64,000 bases of DNA, taken from NCBI RefSeq assembly GCF_039530225.1, contig NZ_BAAAOH010000001.1:3410001-3474000 (forward strand). Direction: 5' to 3'. This DNA comes from Microbacterium pumilum. GTDB lineage: Bacteria > Actinomycetota > Actinomycetes > Actinomycetales > Microbacteriaceae. The notes beneath the pieces were generated by a model. That model was not told where the DNA came from. It was given only the letters and a program-made list of their open reading frames with translations, and did not search any database. Of the stretch, positions 28,063 to 36,573 are shown piece after piece. Made by a program: the position numbers and the translations under genes. Each line of letters starts with the position of its first letter. Position 1 is the stretch's first letter.

Positions 28063-28087
28063 CCCCGCGCGCTCTACGCGCGCGGGG
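28063..28087. terminator. bidirectional hairpin between convergent genes
   Basis: Ten-bp perfect stem (CCCCGCGCGC, loop TCTAC, reverse complement) right after the membrane-protein stop and overlapping the pth stop codon at 28074. Serves both converging transcripts. Confidence 0.65.
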
Positions 28088-28658
28088 CGTGGTGCCGCTG
28101 CTGGGCGGCGAGCAGACCCTCGTCGACGAGCTGTTCGACGGCATCCGCCGCATCGCCCAGCAGAATCGGCAGGTTCTTGCGCTCGGAGGGGCCGAACGGG
28201 TCGAGCACCCAGTCCGCGGGGTCCTGGCGTCCGACCGGTCGGCCGATCCCGACGCGCACCCGGGCGAACTCCGACGAGTCCAGCGCCTTCGCAACATCTC
28301 GGACCCCGTTGTGGCCTCCGTGGCCGCCACCGGTCTTGAGCTTGATCGTGTCGAACGGGATGTCGAGTTCGTCGTGGATGACGACGACATGCTCCGGCTC
28401 CACGGCGTAGAACTTCGCGAGACCCGCCACCGGACCGCCCGAAACGTTCATGAAGGTGTTGGGCTTGGCGAGGATGAGCTTCGCGCCGCCCGGACGGAGC
28501 CAGGTCTCGGCGACGCGCGCGTTCGCCTTGTGGGAGCGGAATCCCTCACCGCGTCGCGCCGCGAGCTCGTCGACGACGAGCTGACCCACGTTGTGGCGCG
28601 TGAGCTCATACCGCGGGCCCGGGTTTCCGAGCCCCACGATCAGCCACGCCTCTGCCAT
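28074..28658 (-). CDS. pth: peptidyl-tRNA hydrolase
   Basis: 194 residues. Family motifs: LIVGLGNPGPRYELTRHNVG with the catalytic His, then PNTFMNVSG and HDELDIPFDTIKLK, and GGHGGHNGVRD. The enzyme frees tRNA from dropped-off peptidyl-tRNA. ATG 28658 is preferred over the ATG nine bases upstream, because AGGA then has a normal eight-base spacing. It lies downstream of rplY, as in Mycobacterium, with a strong hairpin between, so it may have its own promoter or depend on readthrough. Confidence 0.97.
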   Translation of the reverse strand: MAEAWLIVGLGNPGPRYELTRHNVGQLVVDELAARRGEGFRSHKANARVAETWLRPGGAKLILAKPNTFMNVSGGPVAGLAKFYAVEPEHVVVIHDELDIPFDTIKLKTGGGHGGHNGVRDVAKALDSSEFARVRVGIGRPVGRQDPADWVLDPFGPSERKNLPILLGDAADAVEQLVDEGLLAAQQRHHAPRA

Positions 28659-28743
28659 GTCATCCATCCTGCCCGAGCCGCGGGCATCCGCAGCTCGCTG
28701 CCGTCCTGCCTGCTCCGCCGGCGGCGTCTTCGAGGAACAGGAA

Positions 28744-28768
28744 AGGGGACGCGGAACCCGCGTCCCCT
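28744..28768 (-). terminator. rho-independent-like terminator after rplY
   Basis: On the minus strand an 11-bp stem around GGGGACGCGG with a three-base loop is followed by TTTCCTGTT. It sits 17 bases past the rplY stop and before pth. Confidence 0.7.
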
Positions 28769-28784
28769 CCCCTGCAGAGTGGTC

Positions 28785-29435
28785 CTACTCGGAGTCTTCT
28801 TCGGTTTCAGCGGCCGCTTCGGATTCCAGAGCCTGAGCGGCCGAGACCGCTGCGTCCAGCTCGGCGATCTCGTCTTCGGCCGCGAGGGTCGAGGACGGGA
28901 TCGAGATGGCGACGATGAGCGTCTCGGCGTCGACGATCAGCGACGCGCCGGACGGCAGCGTGAGGTCGGCAGCGGTGATGTGCGTGCCCTCCTCGAGTCC
29001 CTCGACGTCGACCTCGATGCGCTCGGGGATGTGGGTCGCCTCGACCTCGAGCAGGACGGTGTTGGCGTCCTGCGCGGCGATCGTTCCGGGAGCGGGCTCG
29101 CCGATGATCGAGATGGGCACGTCGACCTGGATCTTCTCGCCCTTGCGGACCACGAGCAGGTCGATGTGCTCGATGATCTGGTGCACCGGGTCCTTCTGCA
29201 CGTCCTTGACGAGGGTGAGCTGCTGCTTGCCGTTCACGTCGAGCTCGAGCACGACGTTGGCGCGACGGATGAGCAGCGCGACCTGGTGACCCGGAAGGGC
29301 GACGTGCACCGGGTCGGTGCCATGCCCGTAGATGACGGCGGGGATCTTGCCGGCGGCGCGCAGGCGGCGGGCGAAGCCCTTGCCGAAGTTCTCGCGAACC
29401 TCGGCGTGGACTTTGGTGTCGGTTTCAGTCGACAT
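28785..29435 (-). CDS. rplY: 50S ribosomal protein L25/CTC
   Basis: 216 residues, the long TL5/CTC form: an N-terminal 5S-rRNA-binding L25 domain (VRENFGKGFARRLRAAGKIP) and a C-terminal beta domain (about 95-185), with an acidic tail rich in Glu and Ala. ATG 29435 has AAGGAG at a good distance and fits the family N-terminus; an upstream ATG adds eight residues. The pair rplY-pth is conserved in Actinobacteria. Confidence 0.97.
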   Translation of the reverse strand: MSTETDTKVHAEVRENFGKGFARRLRAAGKIPAVIYGHGTDPVHVALPGHQVALLIRRANVVLELDVNGKQQLTLVKDVQKDPVHQIIEHIDLLVVRKGEKIQVDVPISIIGEPAPGTIAAQDANTVLLEVEATHIPERIEVDVEGLEEGTHITAADLTLPSGASLIVDAETLIVAISIPSSTLAAEDEIAELDAAVSAAQALESEAAAETEEDSE

Positions 29436-29736
29436 GGTGGTTACTCCTTGCGGGCGCACGGCCCGGGTATGTGGTCTGGATTCGACTCGAACGCGATCGC
29501 GTGAGGAAAGCCGTGGCCTGCTTCACCGCGTCGATCACGGATGCCGCAACCTGCCATCATGGCGGGTCCGAGGCATCCCTCGCCGAAGTACAAGGGTTCA
29601 GTCTACCAGGGGGCGCGGCGCAGCCGAACGAGCCCAGCGACTCTCGCGGGATCCCCCCGCGGTCGAATGGACAGAGCCCCGCTACGATGAGGAACGCACC
29701 AATCAGCGCCCGGCCAGCACTGCCACGGAGGACACC
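29436..29736. other. intergenic region upstream of rplY and the small peptide gene
   Basis: No gene is seen. For rplY (minus) a candidate -10 is TAGACT at 29600-29605, which would give a long leader of about 155 nt, open to autoregulation by L25. For the plus strand TACGAT at 29683-29688 is a candidate -10 of the 40-residue peptide gene. An imperfect palindrome centres on 29558. I see no riboswitch signature. Confidence 0.45.
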
Positions 29737-29859
29737 ATGGAATACGGAACCGCAAGCCACGTCCTGCTCTGGCTGATCGGAGCGATGGCCGCGGTCGGCG
29801 GCGTGCTGACGGTCTTCGGATTCTGGTCGATGGGCAGGTCGGCGTACCGCAAGGACTGA
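29737..29859 (+). CDS. 40-residue membrane peptide
   Basis: ATG with a perfect GGAGG five bases upstream opens a 40-codon frame. Residues about 7-30 (SHVLLWLIGAMAAVGGVLTV) form one membrane helix; the C-terminus SMGRSAYRKD is basic, so the tail is probably cytoplasmic. Single-helix peptides of this kind are often overlooked. Function unknown. The strong ribosome site, the candidate -10 TACGAT at 29683-29688 and the clean membrane helix support a real gene. Confidence 0.65.
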   Translation: MEYGTASHVLLWLIGAMAAVGGVLTVFGFWSMGRSAYRKD

Positions 29860-29865
29860 CCTGCG

Positions 29866-30372
29866 TCAGGCCGAGCTCAGCCTCGCGGCCACGTCGTCGA
29901 CCAGGTCGCTCACCGGCATCCCGACGTCTGCGACAAGACCCCTCTCGTCCGCGGCGAGCGGTTCGAGCGTCGCGATCTGCGAGTTCAGGAGCGCCGCCGG
30001 CATGAAGTGATCCGTGCGTGCGGCGGCGCGGGCCGCGAGCAGCTCGCGCGAACCGTCGAGATGGACGAACACCACGTCGGGGGCGACGGCTCGGATGCGA
30101 TCACGGTAGACCCTGCGCAGCGCACTGCACGCCATCACGAGTCCCGTCGCACGATGCTCTTGAAAATGGCCGCCGACGGCATCCAGCCAGGGCCATCGGT
30201 CCTCGTCGCCGAGCGGGATCCCCGACGCCATCTTCGACCGGTTGGCGTCGGAGTGCAGATCGTCCGCGTCGGCGAACGGCACCCCCAGCACCCCGGCGAG
30301 GGCGGCACCGACGGTGGACTTGCCCGCCGCCGACACCCCCATCACGCAGACGAGCGGGGTGCTGTTCGTCAC
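29866..30372 (-). CDS. gntK: gluconokinase
   Basis: 168 residues from GTG 30372, overlapping the manD stop as GTGA. P-loop GVSAAGKST at 12-20 and the GntK-type sequence [29 protein letters not shown] with the substrate-binding loop identify thermoresistant-type gluconokinase (gluconate + ATP to 6-phosphogluconate). Its product is the substrate of the gnd enzyme encoded 9 kb away. Its place behind manD in the uidA operon suggests induction with glucuronide use; KDG kinase activity is an alternative that sequence cannot exclude, though the fold differs from known KDG kinases. Confidence 0.93.
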   Translation of the reverse strand: MTNSTPLVCVMGVSAAGKSTVGAALAGVLGVPFADADDLHSDANRSKMASGIPLGDEDRWPWLDAVGGHFQEHRATGLVMACSALRRVYRDRIRAVAPDVVFVHLDGSRELLAARAAARTDHFMPAALLNSQIATLEPLAADERGLVADVGMPVSDLVDDVAARLSSA

Positions 30373-31607
30373 CAGTCGTGGACCGTTCCGTCGGCGAGTC
30401 GGTTGAAGGGGAGGTAGGCCTGCTCGTAGGGGTACTTGCCGGCCTCGTCGACATCCAGTGTGACACCCAGCCCGGGCGCATCGCCGGGGTGGAGGTAGCC
30501 GTCCGACCAGGAGAAGGTCTGCTGGAAGACGCTGTCGGTCGCCGCGGAGTGCTTCATGTATTCCTGGATGCCGAAGTTGTGGATCGACAGGCCCAGGTGC
30601 ATCGCGGCGGCCATGCCCACCGGAGAGATGTCGGTCGGCCCGTGCATGCCGGACTTGACTTGATACTGCGCGGCATACTCCAGGGTCTTCTTCAGGGGGG
30701 AGATGCCGCCCATGTGGGTGACCGCACCGCGCACGTAGTCGATCAGCTGCTCTTTGATGAGGTCCTTGAAGTCCCACACCGTGTTGAAGATCTCACCGAT
30801 GGCCAGCGGCGTCGTGGTGTGCTGACGCACCAGCCGCAGCGCCTCCTGGTTCTCGGCCGGCGTGCAGTCCTCGAGCCAGAACAGGTCATACGGCTCGAGC
30901 GACTTGCCGAGCTTCGCCGCCTGGATCGGCGTCATCCGGTGATGCCCGTCGTGCAGCAGCGGCAGCTCCGGACCGAACTCGTTGCGCACGGCCTCGAACA
31001 CCGTCGGCAGATGCCGCATGTAGGCCCGTGTGTCCCAGTCCTCCTCGGTCGGCTTGGCGCCGCGGCGGGCGGGCTCGTGGTCGTACCGGATGTCGGAGTC
31101 CTTGGTTCCGGCCGCCTGCGACGCGATCCCGTAGATCGCCTGCAGTCCGGGCACACCGGACTGCACGCGGATCGACCGATACCCCTGCTCGAGGTGCGAT
31201 CGGACGGAATCGAAGATCTCGGGGAGATCCTTGCCCGAGGCGTGGCCGTAGGCCATCAGACCGCGGCGGCTGGCGCCTCCGAGCAGCTGGTACACCGGCA
31301 TCCCGGCCGCCTTGCCCTTGATGTCCCACAGTGCCATGTCGACCGACGCGATCGCCGCCATCGTGACGGGGCCTCGCCGCCAGTACGCCGAGCGATAGAG
31401 GAACTGCCAGGTGTCCTCGATCTTGCCCGCATCGACGCCGATCAGCAGCGGTGCGACATGATCCTTGAGGTAGCTCACGACCGCCAGCTCGCGTCCGTTG
31501 AGGGTCGCATCGCCGATGCCCACGTGGCCTTCGTCGGTGGTGAGCCGCAGGGTGACGAAGTTGCGTCCCGGACTCGTGACAATGACCTCAGCCTTGTCGA
31601 TGATCAT
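30369..31607 (-). CDS. manD: D-mannonate dehydratase, enolase superfamily
   Basis: 412 residues, the usual ManD/RspA length. The order of motifs fits the ManD family: [23 protein letters not shown], the HDGHHRMTP metal/catalytic region, [12 protein letters not shown] and IGEIFN for the metal ligands, and a C-terminal DAPGLGV. ManD converts D-mannonate to 2-keto-3-deoxygluconate. It replaces the unrelated UxuA of E. coli. UxuB upstream makes its substrate. Some family members act poorly or on gluconate, so true catalytic rate is unverified. Confidence 0.9.
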   Translation of the reverse strand: MIIDKAEVIVTSPGRNFVTLRLTTDEGHVGIGDATLNGRELAVVSYLKDHVAPLLIGVDAGKIEDTWQFLYRSAYWRRGPVTMAAIASVDMALWDIKGKAAGMPVYQLLGGASRRGLMAYGHASGKDLPEIFDSVRSHLEQGYRSIRVQSGVPGLQAIYGIASQAAGTKDSDIRYDHEPARRGAKPTEEDWDTRAYMRHLPTVFEAVRNEFGPELPLLHDGHHRMTPIQAAKLGKSLEPYDLFWLEDCTPAENQEALRLVRQHTTTPLAIGEIFNTVWDFKDLIKEQLIDYVRGAVTHMGGISPLKKTLEYAAQYQVKSGMHGPTDISPVGMAAAMHLGLSIHNFGIQEYMKHSAATDSVFQQTFSWSDGYLHPGDAPGLGVTLDVDEAGKYPYEQAYLPFNRLADGTVHDW

Positions 31608-31652
31608 TTCTGCTGTCCCTTCGATGGAATCGATGTATTGGTCGTGGTGCCG

Positions 31653-33116
31653 TCAGTCCGGCAGTGAGGCCCCGGACCCGGGGTCCGCAGCGCGGAACGC
31701 AGCGGTGCTGAGCGACGGATCGCCGGCGGCATCCTGATTCTTCGCCTCACGGCGCTCGGCGATCTCGGCGACGATCTCGCGGTGCCGAGCGTCGGTCAGC
31801 GGGTAGAAGAACATGATCGCAATCGCGATGAGCGCGGCGACTGCGGGCAGCAGTCCTGCCGCGGCGCGGATGCCCCACTCCGCCGACGTGGACTGCACGT
31901 CTGCTCCTGCCGCGTAGCCGCCGATGGCGAGGGCGTAGGCCGCGAGCGCGCCGCCGACCGCCTGACCGGTCTTGCGGGTGAAGGAGAACAGGGCGTAGAT
32001 GATGCCCTCGGCGCGCACGCCGGTCTTCCACTCGCCGTACTCGACGGTGTCGGCCTCGAGGGCCCAGACGAGCATGTTCACCAGCACGACGCCCACCTGG
32101 CACAGCACCAGTCCCGCGAACGCGAGCCATGGGACGCTCGGCGGCGCCAGGAACACCAGCAGACCGCCGATGATCATGATCACTCCGCCGGCGACGTAGC
32201 CGTTGCGCTTGCCGAAACGGCGGACGATGGCCGGCACGAACGCCGCAAGCCCGAAGGTCAGCACGAGCTGGACGATGGACAGCACGGCGTACAGCGGAAG
32301 TGCGTGCAGCACATCGCGCAGGTAGTAGAGCTGAACGGTGCTCAGCGCCAGCATCCCGGTCAGGAACGCGAACGAGCTCACGCAGAGCATGAGCAGCGGA
32401 CGGTTGCTCTTGAGGATGGCGAAGCTCTGCTTCATCGTCACGTGGGCGACGTCGCGGATGACGGTCTCCTTCGCCGTGAAGAATGTGAACAGGTAGAGCC
32501 CGAAGCCGACGACCACGAACCCGAGCGTCATGAAGGTGAACAGCGACTGCAGGTCGCGATCGGGCGTGATCAGCGGGGCGATGAAGATGCCGAGCGCCGC
32601 GCCGACGATCATCGCGCCGACGGTGCGGGCACTGGCGAGCTTGGCGCGCTCCCCCCCGTTGCGGGTCATCGCCCCGGCCAGCGAGCCGTAGGGGATGTTC
32701 ACCAGGCTGTAGGCGAGACCCAGCGCGGCGTAGGTGAGGTACGCGTAGAGCAGCATGCCCGATTCACCGATCTGGGGCACCGAGAACGTCGCCACGCTCA
32801 GGAGCAGCAGCGGCAGGGAGCCGAACAGGATGAACGGACGGAATTTGCCGAACCGCTTGCTGTAGGTGCGATCCACGATGCGCCCCGCGAGGACGTCTGC
32901 GAACGCGTCGAAGACTCTCACGACGAGCAGCAGCGTGCCCGCAGCTGCTGCGGAGATTCCCGCCACATCCGTGTAGTACACGAGGAGGAACATCGTCGCG
33001 GTGGTGAACGCGAGGTTGTTCGCGGCGTCGCCGGCGCCGTAGCCGACGACGCTGAGTGGGCTCAGCTTCTTCGGTGTCGCCACGGCGACGCCAGTGCTCT
33101 GATCGGTGATGGTCAT
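31653..33116 (-). CDS. GPH-family sugar transporter (hexuronide:cation symporter)
   Basis: 487 residues, twelve membrane segments, ATG 33116 with AAGGAAG upstream. The opening LSVVGYGAGDAANNLAFTTATMFLLVYYTDVAG, in pieces, is the glycoside-pentoside-hexuronide (GPH/MelB) signature including the cation-binding Asp. Flanked by beta-glucuronidase and mannonate dehydratase, the likely cargo is a beta-glucuronide or glucuronate with Na+ or H+. It lies 53 bases after uidA and 45 before manD, so it belongs to their transcript. The longer frame to 33314 reads into the intergenic region. Confidence 0.93.
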   Translation of the reverse strand: MTITDQSTGVAVATPKKLSPLSVVGYGAGDAANNLAFTTATMFLLVYYTDVAGISAAAAGTLLLVVRVFDAFADVLAGRIVDRTYSKRFGKFRPFILFGSLPLLLLSVATFSVPQIGESGMLLYAYLTYAALGLAYSLVNIPYGSLAGAMTRNGGERAKLASARTVGAMIVGAALGIFIAPLITPDRDLQSLFTFMTLGFVVVGFGLYLFTFFTAKETVIRDVAHVTMKQSFAILKSNRPLLMLCVSSFAFLTGMLALSTVQLYYLRDVLHALPLYAVLSIVQLVLTFGLAAFVPAIVRRFGKRNGYVAGGVIMIIGGLLVFLAPPSVPWLAFAGLVLCQVGVVLVNMLVWALEADTVEYGEWKTGVRAEGIIYALFSFTRKTGQAVGGALAAYALAIGGYAAGADVQSTSAEWGIRAAAGLLPAVAALIAIAIMFFYPLTDARHREIVAEIAERREAKNQDAAGDPSLSTAAFRAADPGSGASLPD

Positions 33117-33169
33117 GATGGCTTCCTTGCCTGGGAGGATCGGTGGGACTCGGTCGGATGGGGTCGGTG

Positions 33170-34948
33170 TCAGTCGGCGTCGCGCGGGGCGGTCCACCGG
33201 GTGCGGAGGGCGTGTGCGGCGGCCTTCGGCTTGCGGTCGCGCGTGAACACGCCCTTCTTGTTGCCGTCGACCCGCGCGAACCCGTTTTTGGTCTGGAAGT
33301 CCGCGAAATTCCACACCTGCTCGCCCACGATCGCGGGGATGCGGTCGTGCACGCGGTGGTACATCTCGAGGAAGCTCGTCTGGTACTCCTCCGTGAAGGG
33401 GGAGTCGTAGATGGAGTGATAGCCCGGTACCGTATCGGCCCCGTACTCGGTCATGATGAGCGGCCGGGCGAACTTCTCCTGCCAGCCGAGCAGCTCGGCC
33501 TCGAGCTTGCGCTCCGCCGTCTTCAGGTCGCCGGAGTCGACGTACCAGCCGTAGTAGCGGTTCAGGCAGATGACGTCGAACAGGTCCGCGATGAGGTCGT
33601 TCTCGAATGTCGAGAACATGACGTTGACGAACGTGACCGGGCGCGTGGGGTCGAGTTCACGGGTGAGGGAGACGAGCGGCTCGAAGTACTCGCGGGCGCC
33701 GTCCTCGTTCGAGGCGGGTTCGTTCGTGATGGACCACATCACGACGCTGGGGTGGTTCTTGTCGCGCGCGATGAGCTCGCGGATCGCCTGCGCATGCGTC
33801 TCACGGGTGCGATCGTTGATCGTCTCGGGCGAGAACGTGGGTGCTGCCTGTCCGCCGAAGATGCCGCCGCCCATCGCCAGGTTGAGGCCGACGGCGCCCA
33901 CCTCGTCGATCACGACGATGCCGTGGCGGTCCGCGAATTCCATGACCTCCTCGGCGTAGGGATAGTGGGAGGTGCGGAACGAGTTCGCTCCGATCCAGTC
34001 CATGAGCTGGAAGTCGTGCACGAGGTAGGCGTTGTCGTGGCCCTTGCCTCGGATCGCGCTGTCCTCATGGCGGCCGAAGCCCGTGAAGTAGAACGGCGTG
34101 CCGTTGATGAGGAACTCGGTGCCCCGGACCTCGATCGTGCGGACGCCCACCGGGAGTGAATACTCGTCGACGACGTCACCGGCGACGATCGCCTGTGCGG
34201 TCAGGGTGTACAGGTACGCGGCGCCGGGCTGCCAGAGACGCACATCCTGAACGCGAAGTGCGCCGGCGATGCCGTCTCCGGTCGCCACGACCTCGCCCGC
34301 GGCGTCTCGCAGCGTGACGTTCACCGAATCGGCGCCGGTCGTCTCGATGTCGAAGCCGACGATGCCCGTGGAACCGTCGAGGTCCGTCGTGATCGTGATG
34401 TCGGACACGCGCACGGCCGGCGCGCTGTACAGCCACACTGAGCGGGCAAGCCCCGCGTAGTTGAAGAAGTCGTGCAGGTAGTCCTGCGTTCGGCCGCCGT
34501 CATCCGTGACGGTGACCTTGCCCGGCGGAATCGTGATGTTCGTGAGCTCGTTGCTCACGCCGATGGTGAGGCGGAACTCGCCGCCCGCCGTCACGACGTC
34601 GGTGATGTCGGCCTCGAACGGGGTGTAGCCGCCCACGTGCTCGGCGACCTTGGTGTCGTCGACGTAGACGACCCCCTCGTGGGTCGCCGCGTCGAGTCGG
34701 ACGAAGACGCGCTCGCCGGCCCACCCGCGCGGGACGCGCACAGACCGCTGATACCAGACCCAGCCGACGTGATCGCGGATGGCGGCATCCGCGAACAGGT
34801 CGTTGTAGCTTGCGGGAACCGCAGCCTCGAGCTGCGTCGGCAGCGTCGCAGTCCACGGGGAGGCGGGCACCGAGGTGTCGACGGCGAACTTCCAGAGTCC
34901 GTCGAGGCCGACCAGTTCTCGTGTCGGGCTGGTCTGAGGCTTCAGCAT
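33170..34948 (-). CDS. uidA: beta-glucuronidase (GH2)
   Basis: 592 residues with the three-part GH2 layout: a jelly-roll sugar-binding domain (about 1-175), an Ig-like domain (175-270) and a TIM barrel. The catalytic acid lies in SITNEPAS and the nucleophile Glu in IMTEYGAD; the FRTSHYPYAEE loop is typical of beta-glucuronidases. No signal peptide, so it acts in the cytoplasm after uptake. It hydrolyses beta-D-glucuronides to glucuronate for UxaC. Two LacI-type palindromes lie in its promoter. Confidence 0.94.
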   Translation of the reverse strand: MLKPQTSPTRELVGLDGLWKFAVDTSVPASPWTATLPTQLEAAVPASYNDLFADAAIRDHVGWVWYQRSVRVPRGWAGERVFVRLDAATHEGVVYVDDTKVAEHVGGYTPFEADITDVVTAGGEFRLTIGVSNELTNITIPPGKVTVTDDGGRTQDYLHDFFNYAGLARSVWLYSAPAVRVSDITITTDLDGSTGIVGFDIETTGADSVNVTLRDAAGEVVATGDGIAGALRVQDVRLWQPGAAYLYTLTAQAIVAGDVVDEYSLPVGVRTIEVRGTEFLINGTPFYFTGFGRHEDSAIRGKGHDNAYLVHDFQLMDWIGANSFRTSHYPYAEEVMEFADRHGIVVIDEVGAVGLNLAMGGGIFGGQAAPTFSPETINDRTRETHAQAIRELIARDKNHPSVVMWSITNEPASNEDGAREYFEPLVSLTRELDPTRPVTFVNVMFSTFENDLIADLFDVICLNRYYGWYVDSGDLKTAERKLEAELLGWQEKFARPLIMTEYGADTVPGYHSIYDSPFTEEYQTSFLEMYHRVHDRIPAIVGEQVWNFADFQTKNGFARVDGNKKGVFTRDRKPKAAAHALRTRWTAPRDAD

Positions 34949-35016
34949 GGTGGTTTGCCTTTCTTCGCGTCCTTGCGACGACGCGTCACTGCGTGGGGGA
35001 TATGCGGCCGGGCATC

Positions 35017-35032
35017 TGGCAACCGGTTGCCT
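35017..35032. promoter_or_regulatory. LacI-type operator O2 of uidA
   Basis: TGGCAACCGGTTGCCT palindrome just downstream of the uidA -10; binding here would block initiation. Confidence 0.8.
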
Positions 35033-35034
35033 CT

Positions 35035-35063
35035 ATTGAACCACATTCAGAACTTGGTGGCAA
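35035..35063 (-). promoter_or_regulatory. uidA operon promoter
   Basis: Minus strand TTGCCA (35058-35063), 17-base spacer, TTCAAT (35035-35040). The same pattern, including ATGTGGTTC before the -10, occurs near 39317-39345. Confidence 0.6.
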
Positions 35064-35073
35064 CCGATTGCCA
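35058..35073. promoter_or_regulatory. LacI-type operator O1 of uidA
   Basis: TGGCAACCGATTGCCA, nearly perfect palindrome over the -35 element; centre-to-centre distance to O2 is 41 bases, about four helical turns. Confidence 0.8.
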
Positions 35074-35148
35074 CAATCTTCTTCCGAGGTTCCATGAGCA
35101 ACCTGATCGGCAGTCTCCTCCGTTGCCGCTGTCGCGTCGACGGATTCG

Positions 35149-36573
35149 TCAGACGCGTTCGAACGCGGCCGCCGCCCCGGCGACGGCAGCGACGATCGAC
35201 GGATCGTCCGCGAGCTCGTCATCGACCAGGCGGAGAAGTGCCACGACGCCCCGCTCCCCCGACTCCGAGGCTGCGGCCGCGAGCGAGTCGCCCACGCGGT
35301 CTGCGGGCAGTTCGCCCCGGCGGGCGGCAGCGACCCACGCGCCGATGGCGCGCACGGATGCCGCGCCATCGCGGCCCGCGGCGCGCTCCGCCTTCAGGAG
35401 CGGGGCGATGCGCACGCGAAGCTTCGTCGTGCCGTCCTGCCCGATCTGGCGGAGGAGATGCTGGATGCGGGCGTTCTCGAAGCGGGTGAGAAGCGCGGCG
35501 CGGTAGGCCTCGAGTTCGAGTCCCTCGGCCGGCAGGTGGCGGACCGCTTCGCTCCAGTACTCCTCGACCCACGACCGCACGGTCGGATCAGCGATGGCCT
35601 GGGCGACGGTGAGGTGGCCGCGAGCCGCGCCGGCGTACGCCATGAGCGTGTGCGACCCATTGAGCAGCGACAGCTTGCGGCGCTCGAAGGGATCGATGTC
35701 GTCGACGAACCGCGCACCGCCGCGCTCCCATTCCGGTCGCCCACTGGGGAACTCGCCGGAGAGCACCCAATCGTGGAAGGGCTCGGTCACCACCGGCGCC
35801 CGGTCGTTCCAGCCGGTCGCCGCGGCGACCAGGGAGATGTCCTCGGGTGTGGTCTTCGGCGTGATCCGGTCGATGGACGTCGAGACGAATGCGACGTGGT
35901 CAGCGACGTACTCGCGCGTCTCCGATGAACCGGCGAGGTCCGCGAGGCCGAGCAGGCCGCCACGTGTCAGCGCACCGTTGTCGGGAAGGTTGTCGCACGA
36001 GACGATCGCGAGGTCCCCCGCGCCGACGCGCCGGCGCGCCTCGACTCCGGCGAGAAGGCGCGCGAGCGCCGTCCGCGGCGCTGCGGACAGGTCGAAGCGG
36101 GCAGCGCCGAGGTTGCGACGGAGCCAGTCCAGGTCCGCCGCGACAGCGGCGTTCGCGACATCCGGGCGTCCGTCGGCACCGAGCGCATAGCCCGCTTCCG
36201 TGATCGTGAGCGTGACCAGCGCCGTCCGGGGCGCGGCGACCGTATCGATGAGGCGGTCGACCCGGGCTCCGTCGACAGCCTCTGAGATGCTGTCGACGAT
36301 GCGGACGTCGTCGTCATCCGCAGAACGGACGAGCACGGAGTAGAGGCCGTCCTGCGCCTGGAGATCCTCGGCGGCGACGGGGCTGCGTCCGGTGAAGGCC
36401 GCGATCCCCCACTCGTTCGCGTCGTCTGCGACATCGGTGTACCACGCCTGATGGGCACGGTGGAAGGCGCCGAGGCCGAGGTGCGCGATGCGGACCGGCG
36501 CAGCGTCGACGCGGGAGCCGGTGCGCTCAGCGAGGGCGAAGCGGTTGAGGTCGGCGGTGACGGTCTCTTTCAC
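35149..36573 (-). CDS. uxuB: fructuronate reductase (mannitol dehydrogenase family)
   Basis: 474 residues, GTG 36573 overlapping the uxaC stop. N-terminal Rossmann part with RIAHLGLGAFHRAHQAWY and the C-terminal helical domain (LLNGSHTLMAYAGA, the family KxxxxN/H region) place it in the polyol-specific long-chain dehydrogenases. In this context D-fructuronate reduction to D-mannonate with NADH is the likely reaction; tagaturonate reductase or mannitol dehydrogenase are less likely. It follows UxaC and precedes ManD in the pathway. Confidence 0.9.
   Translation of the reverse strand: MKETVTADLNRFALAERTGSRVDAAPVRIAHLGLGAFHRAHQAWYTDVADDANEWGIAAFTGRSPVAAEDLQAQDGLYSVLVRSADDDDVRIVDSISEAVDGARVDRLIDTVAAPRTALVTLTITEAGYALGADGRPDVANAAVAADLDWLRRNLGAARFDLSAAPRTALARLLAGVEARRRVGAGDLAIVSCDNLPDNGALTRGGLLGLADLAGSSETREYVADHVAFVSTSIDRITPKTTPEDISLVAAATGWNDRAPVVTEPFHDWVLSGEFPSGRPEWERGGARFVDDIDPFERRKLSLLNGSHTLMAYAGAARGHLTVAQAIADPTVRSWVEEYWSEAVRHLPAEGLELEAYRAALLTRFENARIQHLLRQIGQDGTTKLRVRIAPLLKAERAAGRDGAASVRAIGAWVAAARRGELPADRVGDSLAAAASESGERGVVALLRLVDDELADDPSIVAAVAGAAAAFERV

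Noticed and set aside
31668..31700. Short C/G-rich repeats at the end of the transporter gene as a terminator
   Set aside because: Pairing is short and lies within coding sequence; no T tract.
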